Assembly (NCBI GenBank): GCA_013286365.1
Contig: JABDFY010000019.1
Span: 1 to 40,645, forward strand
DNA from: Alphaproteobacteria bacterium
GTDB lineage: Bacteria; Pseudomonadota; Alphaproteobacteria; UBA9219
Reading direction: 5' to 3'
DNA length: 40,645 nt
Shown: positions 6,859-14,913 of the stretch, in pieces
How the letters are laid out: the number at the start of each line of letters is the position of its first letter
How positions within the stretch are numbered: the stretch's first letter is position 1
Notes under the pieces: model-generated
Told to the model about the DNA's origin: nothing
The model's database searches: none
The model's input: only the letters and a program-made list of their open reading frames with translations
Translations under genes and position numbers: made by a program

Positions 6859-8328
6859 ATGACCAGCAAGCCCAATCATCACCGCAAGCGACAAACGAAA
6901 ATTGTTGCGACACTTGGACCAGCTTCGTCAACCAAGGCAATGATCCGTGCACTTTTTGATGCCGGTGCGGATGTTTTTCGCCTTAATTTTAGTCACGGCT
7001 CTCATCGCGATCATCATGAACGCATGTGCCTTATTCGTGAAGTCGAATTGGATGTCGGCCGGCCGATTACAGTGCTTGCGGATTTACAAGGTCCCAAACT
7101 GCGTGTGGGCGTATTCACGGACGGTCGCATCGATTTAGAAATTGGTCAGTCGTTGCGGCTTGATCTCGACCCGGTGCCGGGCACGAACCAACGCGTACAG
7201 CTGCCACATCCGGAGATATTCGCGGCCATCGGACCGGATAGCGAGTTGTTACTTGATGACGGCAAGGTCAAATTACGCGTTCACCGCTGTGGTGCCGATT
7301 TTGCCGATACGATTGTGATGTCAGGCCACCAACTGTCCGATCGCAAAGGTGTCAATGTTCCCGATGTTGTTCTTCCGCTTTCGCCCTTAACCCCCAAAGA
7401 TCGCCTTGACCTTGAGGCGGCCCTTAGTATGGGTGTTGATTGGGTGGCTTTATCATTTGTCCAACGACCCGAAGACGTTGATGAAGCGCGGCAACTGATC
7501 GGCCAACGCGCAGCCGTGATGGCGAAGCTCGAAAAACCGTCGGCTGTGAGGAATCTGCTGCCGATACTTGATCTTGCTGATGGGGTTATGGTCGCGCGCG
7601 GCGATCTTGGCGTTGAAATGCCGCCCGAGAATGTACCGCGTACGCAAAAGTTGATCGTGCGCGAAGCCAGGCGGATTGGTAAACCGGTGATTGTTGCCAC
7701 ACAGATGCTCGAGTCTATGATTACGAATGCAACACCGACGCGTGCCGAGGCTTCCGATGTAGCAACGGCTGTTTATGATGGTGCCGATGCCATTATGCTT
7801 TCAGCCGAAAGTGCGACCGGCCAATATCCGATTGAGGCCGTTGCCATGATGGACAGAATTGCACGCCACACGCAGGATGACCCCACATATCACACTGGTA
7901 TCGCGGCACAACACCCCGATTTGCAACACACTTCTGCTGATGCCATCACCGCTGCTGCGCGCCAAATCACTGAAACAATAGAAGCGGCGGCCATCGTCAC
8001 TTACACAACGTCAGGTTCCACGACATTGCGCGCCGTACGTGAGCGGCCAGAGGTCCCAATTCTTTGTTTGACCTCGAAACTCGAAACAGCCCGGCGACTT
8101 GTGCTTTCATTTGGCGTCCACGCCGTACATACGGCTGATGTCGCAAGCTTCAATGAGATGGTACAGAAGGCCGTTCAAATAGCCCTATATGATGGTATCG
8201 CTCGTATCGGTCAGCGCGTTGTGATTACGGCGGGCGTTCCGTTTGGCAAACCTGGCAATACCAATGTGTTGCGTATTGCCTGGATCGAAGAACAGACGGA
8301 TCCGAGGCAATTAACTCTTCCCGAATGA
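6859..8328 (+). CDS. pyk: Pyruvate kinase
   Basis: This 489-residue enzyme converts phosphoenolpyruvate and ADP to pyruvate and ATP, the last step of glycolysis. All main motifs are present: KIVATLGPAS (14-23), FRLNFSHG, LADLQGPKLRVG, the MAKLEK segment with catalytic Lys223 and metal-binding Glu225, DGVMVARGDLGVEMP, and the active-site stretch KPVIVATQMLESM with PTRAEASDVA. The C-terminal domain (about 355-480) is complete, so allosteric control is possible. The Arg-rich ends and length are normal. The ribosome-binding site is weak. The stop overlaps the next gene by four bases (ATGA), so the TPR-glycosyltransferase is translationally coupled to it. Confidence 0.97.
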   Translation: MTSKPNHHRKRQTKIVATLGPASSTKAMIRALFDAGADVFRLNFSHGSHRDHHERMCLIREVELDVGRPITVLADLQGPKLRVGVFTDGRIDLEIGQSLRLDLDPVPGTNQRVQLPHPEIFAAIGPDSELLLDDGKVKLRVHRCGADFADTIVMSGHQLSDRKGVNVPDVVLPLSPLTPKDRLDLEAALSMGVDWVALSFVQRPEDVDEARQLIGQRAAVMAKLEKPSAVRNLLPILDLADGVMVARGDLGVEMPPENVPRTQKLIVREARRIGKPVIVATQMLESMITNATPTRAEASDVATAVYDGADAIMLSAESATGQYPIEAVAMMDRIARHTQDDPTYHTGIAAQHPDLQHTSADAITAAARQITETIEAAAIVTYTTSGSTTLRAVRERPEVPILCLTSKLETARRLVLSFGVHAVHTADVASFNEMVQKAVQIALYDGIARIGQRVVITAGVPFGKPGNTNVLRIAWIEEQTDPRQLTLPE

Positions 8329-10106
8329 ACGGCATTCTAAAACAAGCCTTAGATAAGCACCGTGCCGGCGAACTGGCCGAAGCGGAGCGGCTTTATCGGT
8401 CTCTTTTGATATCGACGCCCGAAGACGCCGATGTTCTTTCCTTGCTGGGGACAGTGCTCGTCGCCAAAGGCGATGGAACAGAAGCTGTCGCCTTAATCAA
8501 ACGGGCCATTAAACTTGATCCAAAGGCGGCTTTGTTTCGGTTTCATCTTGGCAATGCCTTTATGTCGCTTGAGCAATATCTTCAAGCTGCCGCAGCCTTC
8601 AAACAAACGATCATGCTTGAGCCTTCTATGGCAGAGGCCCATTATAATCTTGGAAACGCCGTCCGCCTCGTTGGTGACTGGAATTCTGCGATTGAGGCCT
8701 ACCGCGAGGCCATCAAAATCAGACCCGCTTATGCTGAAGCACACAGCAATTTGGCCCTAGCCCTGGTGCGCGATAAACATTTTGCGGAAGCTCTCAAAGA
8801 AGCGCAAAGCGCTGTGGTAGGGGCGCCCGATTATGCCGAAGGCTGGCTCACTTTGTGTAATGTTGCCGAGAAATTTGGCGACTATTCTCTAAGTTTAACG
8901 GCCGGCAAACGAGCCGTGGAATTGGCGCCTGATAACCCTATGACGCATTTTGGTTATGGCGTCGCGTTGTGCCGTTTGGATCGTTACACAGAAGCCATTC
9001 CTGTTTATCAGCGCGCGTTGGCGATAAAGCCCGATCTCGTCGATGTATTGGATAATCTTGCGCAAAGTTATCAATCGCTCAACCAGCTTGAGTTAGCCGA
9101 AAACACTTACCGTAAAGCTGTCGAGGCAGCCGGGCAGACAATTGAGGGCGAAGATGGCCGGGAGGTCGATGAAGAAGAATATGGTAATCGACATTGGCAT
9201 TTAGCGCTGATGGAATTATTGCGCGGAAAGTACATAGAGGGTTTTGCGCGTTATCGCGCGCGCTTTGAAGATGTTGGTGGACTTAAACGTCAAAAATTCT
9301 CACGACCTTTGTGGCGCGGCGAGTCTCTCAAAGGTAAAACCTTGTTGGTGACAGATGAGCAGGGTTATGGCGACACCTTGATGTTGAGCCGTTATTGCCC
9401 TTTGCTCAAGGCGGACGGGGTTCGCGTCATGTTTTCTGTTCACCCCGTTCTGAAACCTTTATTTGAAGGTTGGCCAGGGGCTGATGAGATCGTTACGCAT
9501 GGCCAGCCGATATCTGGTTTTGACTATTATGCGTCTGTCTTCGATCTGCCGCATCGCCTTGGCACAACGCTTGCGACTATACCTACGAATATACCTTATC
9601 TGCCGATCCTTGAGCCTGATCCGTCTAAGCTTCTTGTTAAGACCGACAAACTTAAAGTCGGCGTCGTTTGGGGCGGAAACCCTATCCATGGCAACGATGT
9701 GAGACGTTCAATCCCACTCAGCCTATTTGCTGATATGTTTGCCGAAAAGAATGTGCAGTTCTTCAATCTCAATCGGGATTTGAGAGAAGGGGATAGTGCA
9801 CTATTACTCAAATACGCCATTATTGATCTTGTGCCGAAGCTCAAGAACTTTGCCGATAGTGCGCGGTTTATGCAGCAACTTGATCTTATCATTACCTGCG
9901 ATACGGCGACGGCGCATTTAGCGGGAGGTATGGGAAAACAGGTGTGGACACTCTTGCCGTTTGCACCCGATTGGCGCTGGCTCACGGATCGCAAGGATAC
10001 GCCTTGGTACCCAACAATGCGCCTCTTTCGCCAACATAAAATTGGCGATTGGAAGCCAGTTATTCAGGACGTTCGCGAAGCTTTGATAAAAAAGCTATCA
10101 AAATAA
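8325..10106 (+). CDS. TPR-repeat protein with C-terminal GT9-like glycosyltransferase domain
   Basis: This 593-residue protein has two parts. Residues about 1-260 hold seven or so tetratricopeptide repeats (blocks such as AEAHYNLGNAVRLVGDW, AYAEAHSNLALALVRDKHF and PMTHFGYGVALCRLDRY). Residues about 330-590 resemble the heptosyltransferase/GT9-like fold: KTLLVTDEQGYGDTLMLSRY, then LKVGVVWGGNPIHGNDVRRSIPL in spaced blocks, a DLIITCDTATAHLAGGMGKQVW core and WYPTMRLFRQ. Fusions of this kind are common in alphaproteobacteria and are thought to modify proteins or surface glycans; the acceptor is unknown. The ATGA overlap with pyk implies coupled translation rather than a shared pathway. Confidence 0.88.
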   Translation: MNGILKQALDKHRAGELAEAERLYRSLLISTPEDADVLSLLGTVLVAKGDGTEAVALIKRAIKLDPKAALFRFHLGNAFMSLEQYLQAAAAFKQTIMLEPSMAEAHYNLGNAVRLVGDWNSAIEAYREAIKIRPAYAEAHSNLALALVRDKHFAEALKEAQSAVVGAPDYAEGWLTLCNVAEKFGDYSLSLTAGKRAVELAPDNPMTHFGYGVALCRLDRYTEAIPVYQRALAIKPDLVDVLDNLAQSYQSLNQLELAENTYRKAVEAAGQTIEGEDGREVDEEEYGNRHWHLALMELLRGKYIEGFARYRARFEDVGGLKRQKFSRPLWRGESLKGKTLLVTDEQGYGDTLMLSRYCPLLKADGVRVMFSVHPVLKPLFEGWPGADEIVTHGQPISGFDYYASVFDLPHRLGTTLATIPTNIPYLPILEPDPSKLLVKTDKLKVGVVWGGNPIHGNDVRRSIPLSLFADMFAEKNVQFFNLNRDLREGDSALLLKYAIIDLVPKLKNFADSARFMQQLDLIITCDTATAHLAGGMGKQVWTLLPFAPDWRWLTDRKDTPWYPTMRLFRQHKIGDWKPVIQDVREALIKKLSK

Positions 10107-10111
10107 GTTGA

Positions 10112-10237
10112 TTAACCCTGCCGTGCCTTGTAGCGCGGATTCTTTTTGTTAATCACATAGACGCGACCTTTGCGGCGTACAACGCGGCAGTTGGCGTCAC
10201 GCTTTTTAAGCGATTTAAGCGAATTGGTAACCTTCAT
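10112..10237 (-). CDS. rpmJ: 50S ribosomal protein L36, cysteine-poor type
   Basis: This is a 41-residue basic protein of the large ribosomal subunit, read on the minus strand: [17 protein letters not shown] at the start, [17 protein letters not shown] in the middle, ARQG at the end. It has a single Cys, so it is the zinc-free form of L36 usual in alphaproteobacteria. A GGAG site lies 9 bases before the ATG. It converges with the TPR gene, with only five bases between their stops. A promoter with a perfect TTGACA lies about 80 bases upstream. Confidence 0.95.
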   Translation of the reverse strand: MKVTNSLKSLKKRDANCRVVRRKGRVYVINKKNPRYKARQG

Positions 10238-10314
10238 AATACTACTCCGGGTATGTGGTGTCATGGCGGGTGCGCTTAAGGCAAGGCCGTCACGACCAAT
10301 CTAAAAGTCGCGGC

Positions 10315-10344
10315 AAAGTAGAGAGTTAGGACGCACTCTGTCAA
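10315..10344 (-). promoter_or_regulatory. Promoter of rpmJ
   Basis: On the minus strand TTGACA (10344-10339) is followed after 18 bases by TACTTT (10320-10315); read with a 17-base spacer the second box is CTACTT, close to the alphaproteobacterial CTATAT form. Transcription would start near 10308, about 70 bases before the rpmJ start codon. Confidence 0.55.
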
Positions 10345-10461
10345 GCAAACTCATGCTGTGTGCGGAATGATCTTGAACTTCCTTAGAACCACCCCATCTA
10401 AGTAATGTTGAACAGCGATTTTATAGCGGCAAAATCAGCGCCTTATTCTTGTCATAAGGAT

Positions 10462-10490
10462 TTGTTAACCGTAAAGACGTAGAGTATATA
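10462..10490 (+). promoter_or_regulatory. Promoter upstream of the PhoH-family gene leader
   Basis: TTGTTA (10462-10467) and TATATA (10485-10490) are separated by exactly 17 bases, a near-consensus vegetative promoter. Transcription would start near 10497, leaving a leader of about 300 bases before the PhoH-family start codon. I see no nearer promoter of similar quality. Confidence 0.6.
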
Positions 10491-10496
10491 TGGGAT

Positions 10497-10794
10497 ATGA
10501 AAGAGTCGCGCGAGCGGCTCAAATTCCAGCCCTCGACCGGCCAAAGGGCATAAGAGCTCAAGGTTGTGAGGGGCACGCGCGGTAGGTGCCGCGCTGCGGA
10601 GGAGGTACTAAGATTCGCAAGGTGCTTGTCGTCCAACCTTTCACCACCCAACGCATTTGCGGCTCTCTGTCGTCTGTACCCCGGTTTTCGCCCCCATCAG
10701 GAATTAACTCTCATAAACAGCGGCATTTTAACGTGGCTGCATGGTGCGGCTACGACCACAAACGTCTGGGTTTTTCCCGGACAGAAGCGAGGCA
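10497..10794 (+). ncRNA. Candidate structured 5' leader or small RNA before the PhoH-family gene
   Basis: This roughly 300-base transcribed stretch is more GC-rich than nearby gaps and contains clear stems. The first is GAGTCGC-GCGA-GCGGCTC, with a GNRA tetraloop (10503-10520). The second is GCGCGG-TAGGTG-CCGCGC (10577-10594). A possible long-range pairing joins AAGGTTG (10560-10566) to CAACCTT (10634-10640). An exact AGGAGGT Shine-Dalgarno sequence lies at 10600-10606. I do not recognise a known RNA family; it does not show the conserved cores of SRP RNA, RNase P RNA or tmRNA. It may be a regulatory leader, a separate small RNA, or carry the short reading frame described next. Confidence 0.35.
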
Positions 10795-10798
10795 ATGA
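10613..10798 (+). CDS. Possible short leader ORF with ATT start, coupled to the PhoH-family gene
   Basis: A perfect AGGAGGT sits six bases before an ATT codon that opens a 61-codon frame. Its stop, TGA at 10796-10798, overlaps the ATG at 10795 of the next gene. The product would be basic and Ser/Arg-rich with no recognisable domain (it starts KVLVVQPFTTQR after two residues and ends FSRTEARQ). ATT starts are rare (infC is the classic case). A GTG nine bases further in is the alternative. The spacing and the stop/start overlap support real translation; the lack of any known relative and the structured DNA argue against. Confidence 0.25.
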   Translation: MRKVLVVQPFTTQRICGSLSSVPRFSPPSGINSHKQRHFNVAAWCGYDHKRLGFSRTEARQ

Positions 10799-11553
10799 TG
10801 GGGAAGCGGCGCTCACGTTATGAACATTCTGACCGTGACGAGAAAACTTATAATGTTCAACCGCTCTATACGACCAACAATGCATCCTGGGACCCACTCA
10901 ATAATCCTGCCTTTGATCGCCGTGATCAAAGCTATATCCGCAAAATAAAACCGCAAAACGCTAACCAAGCGCATTTGCTCGAAGCGATGGCAAAAAACAA
11001 TTTGGTTGTCGCCGCTGGGCCAGCCGGTACCGGCAAAACCTATCTCGCCATAAGTGCGGCCGTTGAGGCTCTGGAAGCTGGACGCGTTGATCGTATCGTC
11101 CTCTCCCGTCCTGCCGTCGAAGCCGGTGAAACTTTAGGTTTTCTACCTGGGGATTTGCATGAAAAGATGTCGCCTTATCTTCGCCCGCTCTACGATGCCT
11201 TAAATGATCGTATGGGCGGCAAGCGTCTCAAGCAATACCTCGCCGATGGCGGTATTGAGATAGCACCTATAGGTTTCATGCGCGGACGCACTTTAAATAA
11301 TGCCTTCGTGGTCATCGATGAAGCGCAAAACTGCACTTACAATCAGATCAAGATGTTACTCACACGTCTTGGCTGGCATTCAACCATGGTGCTGACGGGC
11401 GACCCTGATCAGAGCGACCTGCTCGAAGGCATGTCGGGACTTGCCGATATTGCAAGAAAACTAGAACCTGTCCCCGGTATCGCCGTCATAAGGTTGACCG
11501 ATAAAGATATTGTCCGCCATCCTCTGGTGGCCAGTATGTTGGGCGTCCTTTGA
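10795..11553 (+). CDS. PhoH-family P-loop ATPase
   Basis: This 252-residue protein of the PhoH family is an ATPase linked to RNA metabolism; its exact substrate is unsettled. It carries Walker A GPAGTGKT (about residue 75), SRPAVEAGETLGFLPGD, Walker B VVIDEAQN, and MVLTGDPDQSDL, all standard for the family. The start is one of two adjacent ATG codons (10795 or 10798) after GCGAGG; a longer frame from 10741 has no ribosome-binding site. It is not in the usual miaB-phoH-ybeY cluster, so it is more likely the stand-alone PhoH-like paralogue than the housekeeping copy. A long structured leader precedes it, suggesting post-transcriptional control. The next gene starts 65 bases downstream. Confidence 0.9.
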   Translation: MMGKRRSRYEHSDRDEKTYNVQPLYTTNNASWDPLNNPAFDRRDQSYIRKIKPQNANQAHLLEAMAKNNLVVAAGPAGTGKTYLAISAAVEALEAGRVDRIVLSRPAVEAGETLGFLPGDLHEKMSPYLRPLYDALNDRMGGKRLKQYLADGGIEIAPIGFMRGRTLNNAFVVIDEAQNCTYNQIKMLLTRLGWHSTMVLTGDPDQSDLLEGMSGLADIARKLEPVPGIAVIRLTDKDIVRHPLVASMLGVL

Positions 11554-11618
11554 ACGTTTAAGTTCTTGCCTTCTGCCTAAGTTCTTGGACTTTTTGGTGC
11601 GGGTGCTAGTATGCCCGT

Positions 11619-12344
11619 ATGAATGATCCTGTTCCTCCATCGCCCTTTGAAAAAGATCCAGATCTGCCCCCGCAAGAGGACACCAAGCGGCGGTGGTTGG
11701 AAATTATTCTCTCGGTACTTCTTGGTTTGTTGTTAGCTTCAGGCGTTGCAATCTGGCAAATACGCAGTGATGAGGCGCGCCGAGCTGATTTACGCCAGGA
11801 GGCCATCCGTCCACCAACGGCGTCTGAGCCCATCGGCGGTCCGTTTACGCTGATCAACCAGGATGGTGAAACGGTAAAGGATACGAATTATCGCGGTAAG
11901 TATCTCATTGTCTATTTTGGTTATACATACTGTCCGGATATGTGTCCGACGGGTCTTACCGTTATGGCCCGTACCATGGATCTTCTAGGGCCCGATGCCG
12001 ACAAGGTCCAGCCTTTGTTCATTACCATCGATCCAACCCGTGATACGCCAGAGAAGATGAAACAATATGTAGCCTCGTTTCATCCCAGAATAGTTGGTCT
12101 CAGTGGGTCGCCAGATCAGATCGCCACAGTCGCCAAGGCTTATAAAGTCTATTATGCAAAAGGTGAGAACGTCGATAATAACGATTATATGATGGATCAC
12201 TCTACGGCCATCTATCTGATGGACCCAAATGGCGCTTTCATTACGACCTTTGCCGAAGACGCAGATCCGAAGTCGATGGCCGATACGTTGCGGGGATTGC
12301 TAGCTGGCCAGAAGCTGGACTTAGCAAGTCCGAGTTCTAAATAA
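11619..12344 (+). CDS. SCO1/SenC family copper protein, tail-anchored by an N-terminal helix
   Basis: This 241-residue thioredoxin-fold protein delivers copper to, or reduces, the Cu(A) site of cytochrome c oxidase from the periplasmic side of the inner membrane. A Pro-rich cytoplasmic tail (1-24) leads into one membrane helix (about 28-47). The copper ligands are visible: CPDMC with Cys105 and Cys109, and His194 in MDHSTAIYL. FITIDPTRDTPEKM is the typical family block. A second, shorter SCO protein lies at 34562, next to a PCuAC chaperone. This copy has no oxidase gene beside it; its neighbours are a PhoH-family gene and the ATP synthase operon. Confidence 0.93.
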   Translation: MNDPVPPSPFEKDPDLPPQEDTKRRWLEIILSVLLGLLLASGVAIWQIRSDEARRADLRQEAIRPPTASEPIGGPFTLINQDGETVKDTNYRGKYLIVYFGYTYCPDMCPTGLTVMARTMDLLGPDADKVQPLFITIDPTRDTPEKMKQYVASFHPRIVGLSGSPDQIATVAKAYKVYYAKGENVDNNDYMMDHSTAIYLMDPNGAFITTFAEDADPKSMADTLRGLLAGQKLDLASPSSK

Positions 12345-12416
12345 TGACACTTTTCTTGGGTTCGGGCGTTATCTTGGAGCTCAAAAAATGCAGCAAGATT
12401 CAAGGGCTTCTTAAGC

Positions 12417-12445
12417 TTGACTCGCAAGCATCGCACACCTACTTT
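12417..12445 (+). promoter_or_regulatory. Probable promoter of the F0 ATP synthase operon
   Basis: TTGACT (12417-12422) is followed after 17 bases by TACTTT (12440-12445), the same -10 form seen in the rpmJ promoter. Transcription would start near 12452, about 38 bases before atpI. The -10 match is weak to the E. coli consensus but acceptable for alphaproteobacteria. Confidence 0.4.
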
Positions 12446-12489
12446 GCGCCCGACTTCTAACGATTGCGCGTAGAGGCAGTAACATAAAC

Positions 12490-12786
12490 ATGGTCATAGA
12501 CCCCGAGCGCAGCAAATTGGATGAGATGTCGGCTCGTATCCGGCAGGCTGAAGCGAAGCCTGTACAAGAGGGTCCAATAAAAGATAACTCTGCCGCGATG
12601 AAGGCAAGCCGGGTTGGTTTTGAATTTGTAGCCGTGATGTTGGCTTGTGTAGGCGTTGGGTGGTTGGCCGACTGGAAACTTGGCATAGGGCCGTGGGGAA
12701 CGTTGACGATGCTTTTTGTTGGTTTTGCCGCAGCTATAGCTAATGTCTGGCGCGCTATGAAAAAGTACGATCAGCAGGTCCAATAA
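12490..12786 (+). CDS. atpI: ATP synthase accessory protein AtpI
   Basis: This 98-residue membrane protein helps assemble the c-ring of the F0 motor. A charged cytoplasmic start (1-40) is followed by two membrane helices (about 42-60 and 67-85) with the family hallmark GVGWLADWKLGIGPWGTL and closing WRAMKKYD. It is the first gene of the F0 operon and lies 16 bases before atpB. The alphaproteobacterial arrangement, with F0 separate from the F1 genes (atpHAGDC), is kept; no F1 gene is in the window. Confidence 0.92.
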   Translation: MVIDPERSKLDEMSARIRQAEAKPVQEGPIKDNSAAMKASRVGFEFVAVMLACVGVGWLADWKLGIGPWGTLTMLFVGFAAAIANVWRAMKKYDQQVQ

Positions 12787-12802
12787 ACGGAGATAATAGG
12801 TT

Positions 12803-13549
12803 ATGGCATCACTGCTTGAAGAATTTGAAGTTCACGCGCTAAGCGGGCCACTGTTTTCTGTGGGCGGTCATCCGGTAGCCTTCACAAATTCGGCGCTCTT
12901 TATGTTTTTGGCCATTATCGCCGGTACCGCCCTCATGACACTTGCCATGCGTCCGCAGGCGCTTGTACCTGGGCGTTGGCAGATGGTTGCAGAGACGATT
13001 TACAACACAATATCAAAATTGGTTGAAGGGGCCGCTGGTAAAAAAGCCAAACCCTTCTTCCCCTTTATCTTCTCAATATTCATTTTTATTATGTTTTGTA
13101 ATTTGTTTGGACTTATCCCTGGTGCTCTTACTGTTACCAGTCACATTATTGTAAATCTCGGTTTAGCCCTGTTGCTCTTCCTTGTGATATTTATCACCGG
13201 GTTTGCCCGCCATGGCTTGCATTTTTTGCATATATTTCTGCCTAAAGGCGTGCCCATGGCTTTGGCGCCCTTTTTAATCGTTATTGAGCTGATTTCTTTC
13301 TTGGTTCGTCCTTTCAGCCTTTCCATCCGGTTATTTGCCAATATGCTGGCCGGGCACATTTTATTGCAGGTTTTTGCTGGCATGATCGTGAGCTTATTAG
13401 CCGCCGGCTGGCTTGCCGGACTTAGTGTATTGCCTCTGATAGCTAACATTGCTATCACCGGCTTCGAGTTTTTCGTGGCATTACTGCAGGCTTATATATA
13501 CACGATACTTTCAGCCGTGTATCTGCGTGATGCAATCGAGATGCACTAA
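12803..13549 (+). CDS. atpB: ATP synthase F0 subunit a
   Basis: This 248-residue inner-membrane stator subunit forms the two proton half-channels against the c-ring. The essential arginine is Arg176 in SIRLFANMLAGH, and the second conserved helix carries FEFFVALLQAYIYTILSAVY. Five to six membrane helices are visible. The length is normal for alphaproteobacteria. A GGAG site precedes the ATG. It is 46 bases before atpE. Confidence 0.97.
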   Translation: MASLLEEFEVHALSGPLFSVGGHPVAFTNSALFMFLAIIAGTALMTLAMRPQALVPGRWQMVAETIYNTISKLVEGAAGKKAKPFFPFIFSIFIFIMFCNLFGLIPGALTVTSHIIVNLGLALLLFLVIFITGFARHGLHFLHIFLPKGVPMALAPFLIVIELISFLVRPFSLSIRLFANMLAGHILLQVFAGMIVSLLAAGWLAGLSVLPLIANIAITGFEFFVALLQAYIYTILSAVYLRDAIEMH

Positions 13550-13595
13550 CGCGTTCTTTTATAACAATAACCTCTAGCCAATCAGGGAGTTTACG

Positions 13596-13820
13596 ATGGA
13601 AGGTTCAGTCAAGTTACTTGGTGCCGGTATAGCGATGGTCGGTTCGCTGGGCGCCGGCATTGGTCTTGGTCTGATATTCTCGGCTTGGATCACGGCCATT
13701 GCGCGTAACCCTTCGGCTGAATCAAAGTTCAGCTTTATTGGTTACTTGGGTTTTGCCGTTACGGAGCTCGTGCTACTGATGTGCTTCGTGATCGCTATCA
13801 TGTTAATGAAAAGCAGCTAA
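13596..13820 (+). CDS. atpE: ATP synthase F0 subunit c
   Basis: This 74-residue hairpin forms the rotating c-ring. Helix 1 has the tight-packing Gly pattern GAGIAMVGSLGAGIGLGL, the polar loop is ARNPS (36-40) and helix 2 holds the proton-carrying Glu57 in AVTELVLL. The residues around Glu57 do not show the extra polar pattern typical of Na+-binding rings, so proton coupling is likely. A GGGAG site lies 7 bases before the ATG, in keeping with the high expression needed for many copies per enzyme. Confidence 0.97.
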   Translation: MEGSVKLLGAGIAMVGSLGAGIGLGLIFSAWITAIARNPSAESKFSFIGYLGFAVTELVLLMCFVIAIMLMKSS

Positions 13821-13831
13821 AGTACAAACGC

Positions 13832-14404
13832 ATGCATCGAGCCGGTAAGTATCTTACACTTTTTCTGGCCAGTCTGGCGCCGCTTTGGGCATCGCCCTTA
13901 TGGGCTGCGGAGAGCGAAGGCGGCGATCAGGGATTACCCCAGTTTGATGTTGCCTTATATCCAGGACAGATTTTTTGGCTCGCGATTACATTTGGGCTTC
14001 TCTATCTGCTGATGGCCTATGTGGCTCTACCTGGCGTTAGCCGCACTCAAGATAAACGTCAAAGAACAATCGAAAATGATCTTGGACTTGCGGCCAAGGC
14101 CAATGAAGAAGCCAAGGCGACTTTGGCCCATTATGAAAAAACGCTCGCTGAGGCGAGAGCCAAGGCTCAAGTTATGTTAAGCGATCTGACGGCCAAAGCG
14201 GCAAGCGAGGCGGCGGAGCGTCAGGCAGCCCAACAACAAGAACTCGTTAAGCGTATAGCCGAAGCCGAAGGCCGGATTGCAGCAACGCGTGATGCCGCGA
14301 TCAGGGAAGTGCACGAGATGGTGTTCGATTTAGCAAGCTCGATGGTCGCAAAGGTAGCTGGTGGTCTCAAACTGGGCCCGGCACAAGCGGTGAGGCGCTC
14401 ATGA
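13832..14404 (+). CDS. atpF2: ATP synthase F0 subunit b' with cleavable-looking N-terminus
   Basis: This 190-residue protein is the second peripheral-stalk subunit; alphaproteobacteria use a b/b' heterodimer. I chose ATG 13832, eleven bases after atpE; longer readings overlap atpE. Residues 1-30 look like a signal peptide (LTLFLASLAPLWASPLWA), followed by the true membrane anchor (about 44-66, QIFWLAITFGLLYLLMAY) and a long Ala/Glu/Lys coiled coil. The extra N-terminal hydrophobic stretch is seen in other alphaproteobacterial b' subunits. The four-base overlap ATGA couples it to atpF. Confidence 0.92.
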   Translation: MHRAGKYLTLFLASLAPLWASPLWAAESEGGDQGLPQFDVALYPGQIFWLAITFGLLYLLMAYVALPGVSRTQDKRQRTIENDLGLAAKANEEAKATLAHYEKTLAEARAKAQVMLSDLTAKAASEAAERQAAQQQELVKRIAEAEGRIAATRDAAIREVHEMVFDLASSMVAKVAGGLKLGPAQAVRRS

Positions 14405-14913
14405 GCGGATTATCAGCCGACCCCATGTTTTGGTATGCCGTATCTTTGGTCATTTTCCTTTGTTTGGCGTTTCGTTTCGGACGTAAGCCAATTTTGAAGT
14501 GGCTTGATGGCGAAATTGCCAAGGTCAATAACGAACTTGAGCAGGCGCGTAAGTTGCGCTCTGAAGCCGAGGCCACTTTGCTTGATTACAAAGCAAAACA
14601 AAAGGCAGCCCTGGCTGATGCCGAAACTATTATGATCCACGCTAAGGATGAAGCGACGCGTCTACGCGTCCAGGCCGAGGTAGATTTGAAAAATGCTTTG
14701 GCTCGCCGCGAACAGCAGGCTATCGAGCGCATAAGGCGGGCAGAAACGGAAGCCTTGGCAGAAGTGCGCTCTGTTGCTGTCGATCTGGCTATAAAAATGG
14801 CGCGTCAGGCACTTTCCGAACAAATGGATAATGCAACGGCGACGCGCCTTGTCGATCAAGCGATTGCTGAATTGCCCAAGCTCGCTGCTGCCAAGACTAA
14901 AACCGCAGCTTGA
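14401..14913 (+). CDS. atpF: ATP synthase F0 subunit b
   Basis: This 170-residue peripheral-stalk subunit joins F0 to F1. One short membrane helix (about 8-25, MFWYAVSLVIFLCLAFRFG) is followed by KPILKWLDGEIAKVNNELEQA and a long coiled coil ending near AVDLAIKMARQALSEQM, the part that contacts subunit delta. It has no signal peptide, in contrast to b'. It overlaps the b' stop by four bases, and its own stop overlaps the first possible start of the ExoD-like gene. Confidence 0.95.
   Translation: MSGLSADPMFWYAVSLVIFLCLAFRFGRKPILKWLDGEIAKVNNELEQARKLRSEAEATLLDYKAKQKAALADAETIMIHAKDEATRLRVQAEVDLKNALARREQQAIERIRRAETEALAEVRSVAVDLAIKMARQALSEQMDNATATRLVDQAIAELPKLAAAKTKTAA

Noticed and set aside
10238..10740. 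tRNA, SRP RNA, RNase P RNA or tmRNA in the gap before the PhoH-family gene
   Set aside because: None of the conserved cores of these RNAs is visible; only unassigned hairpins are.
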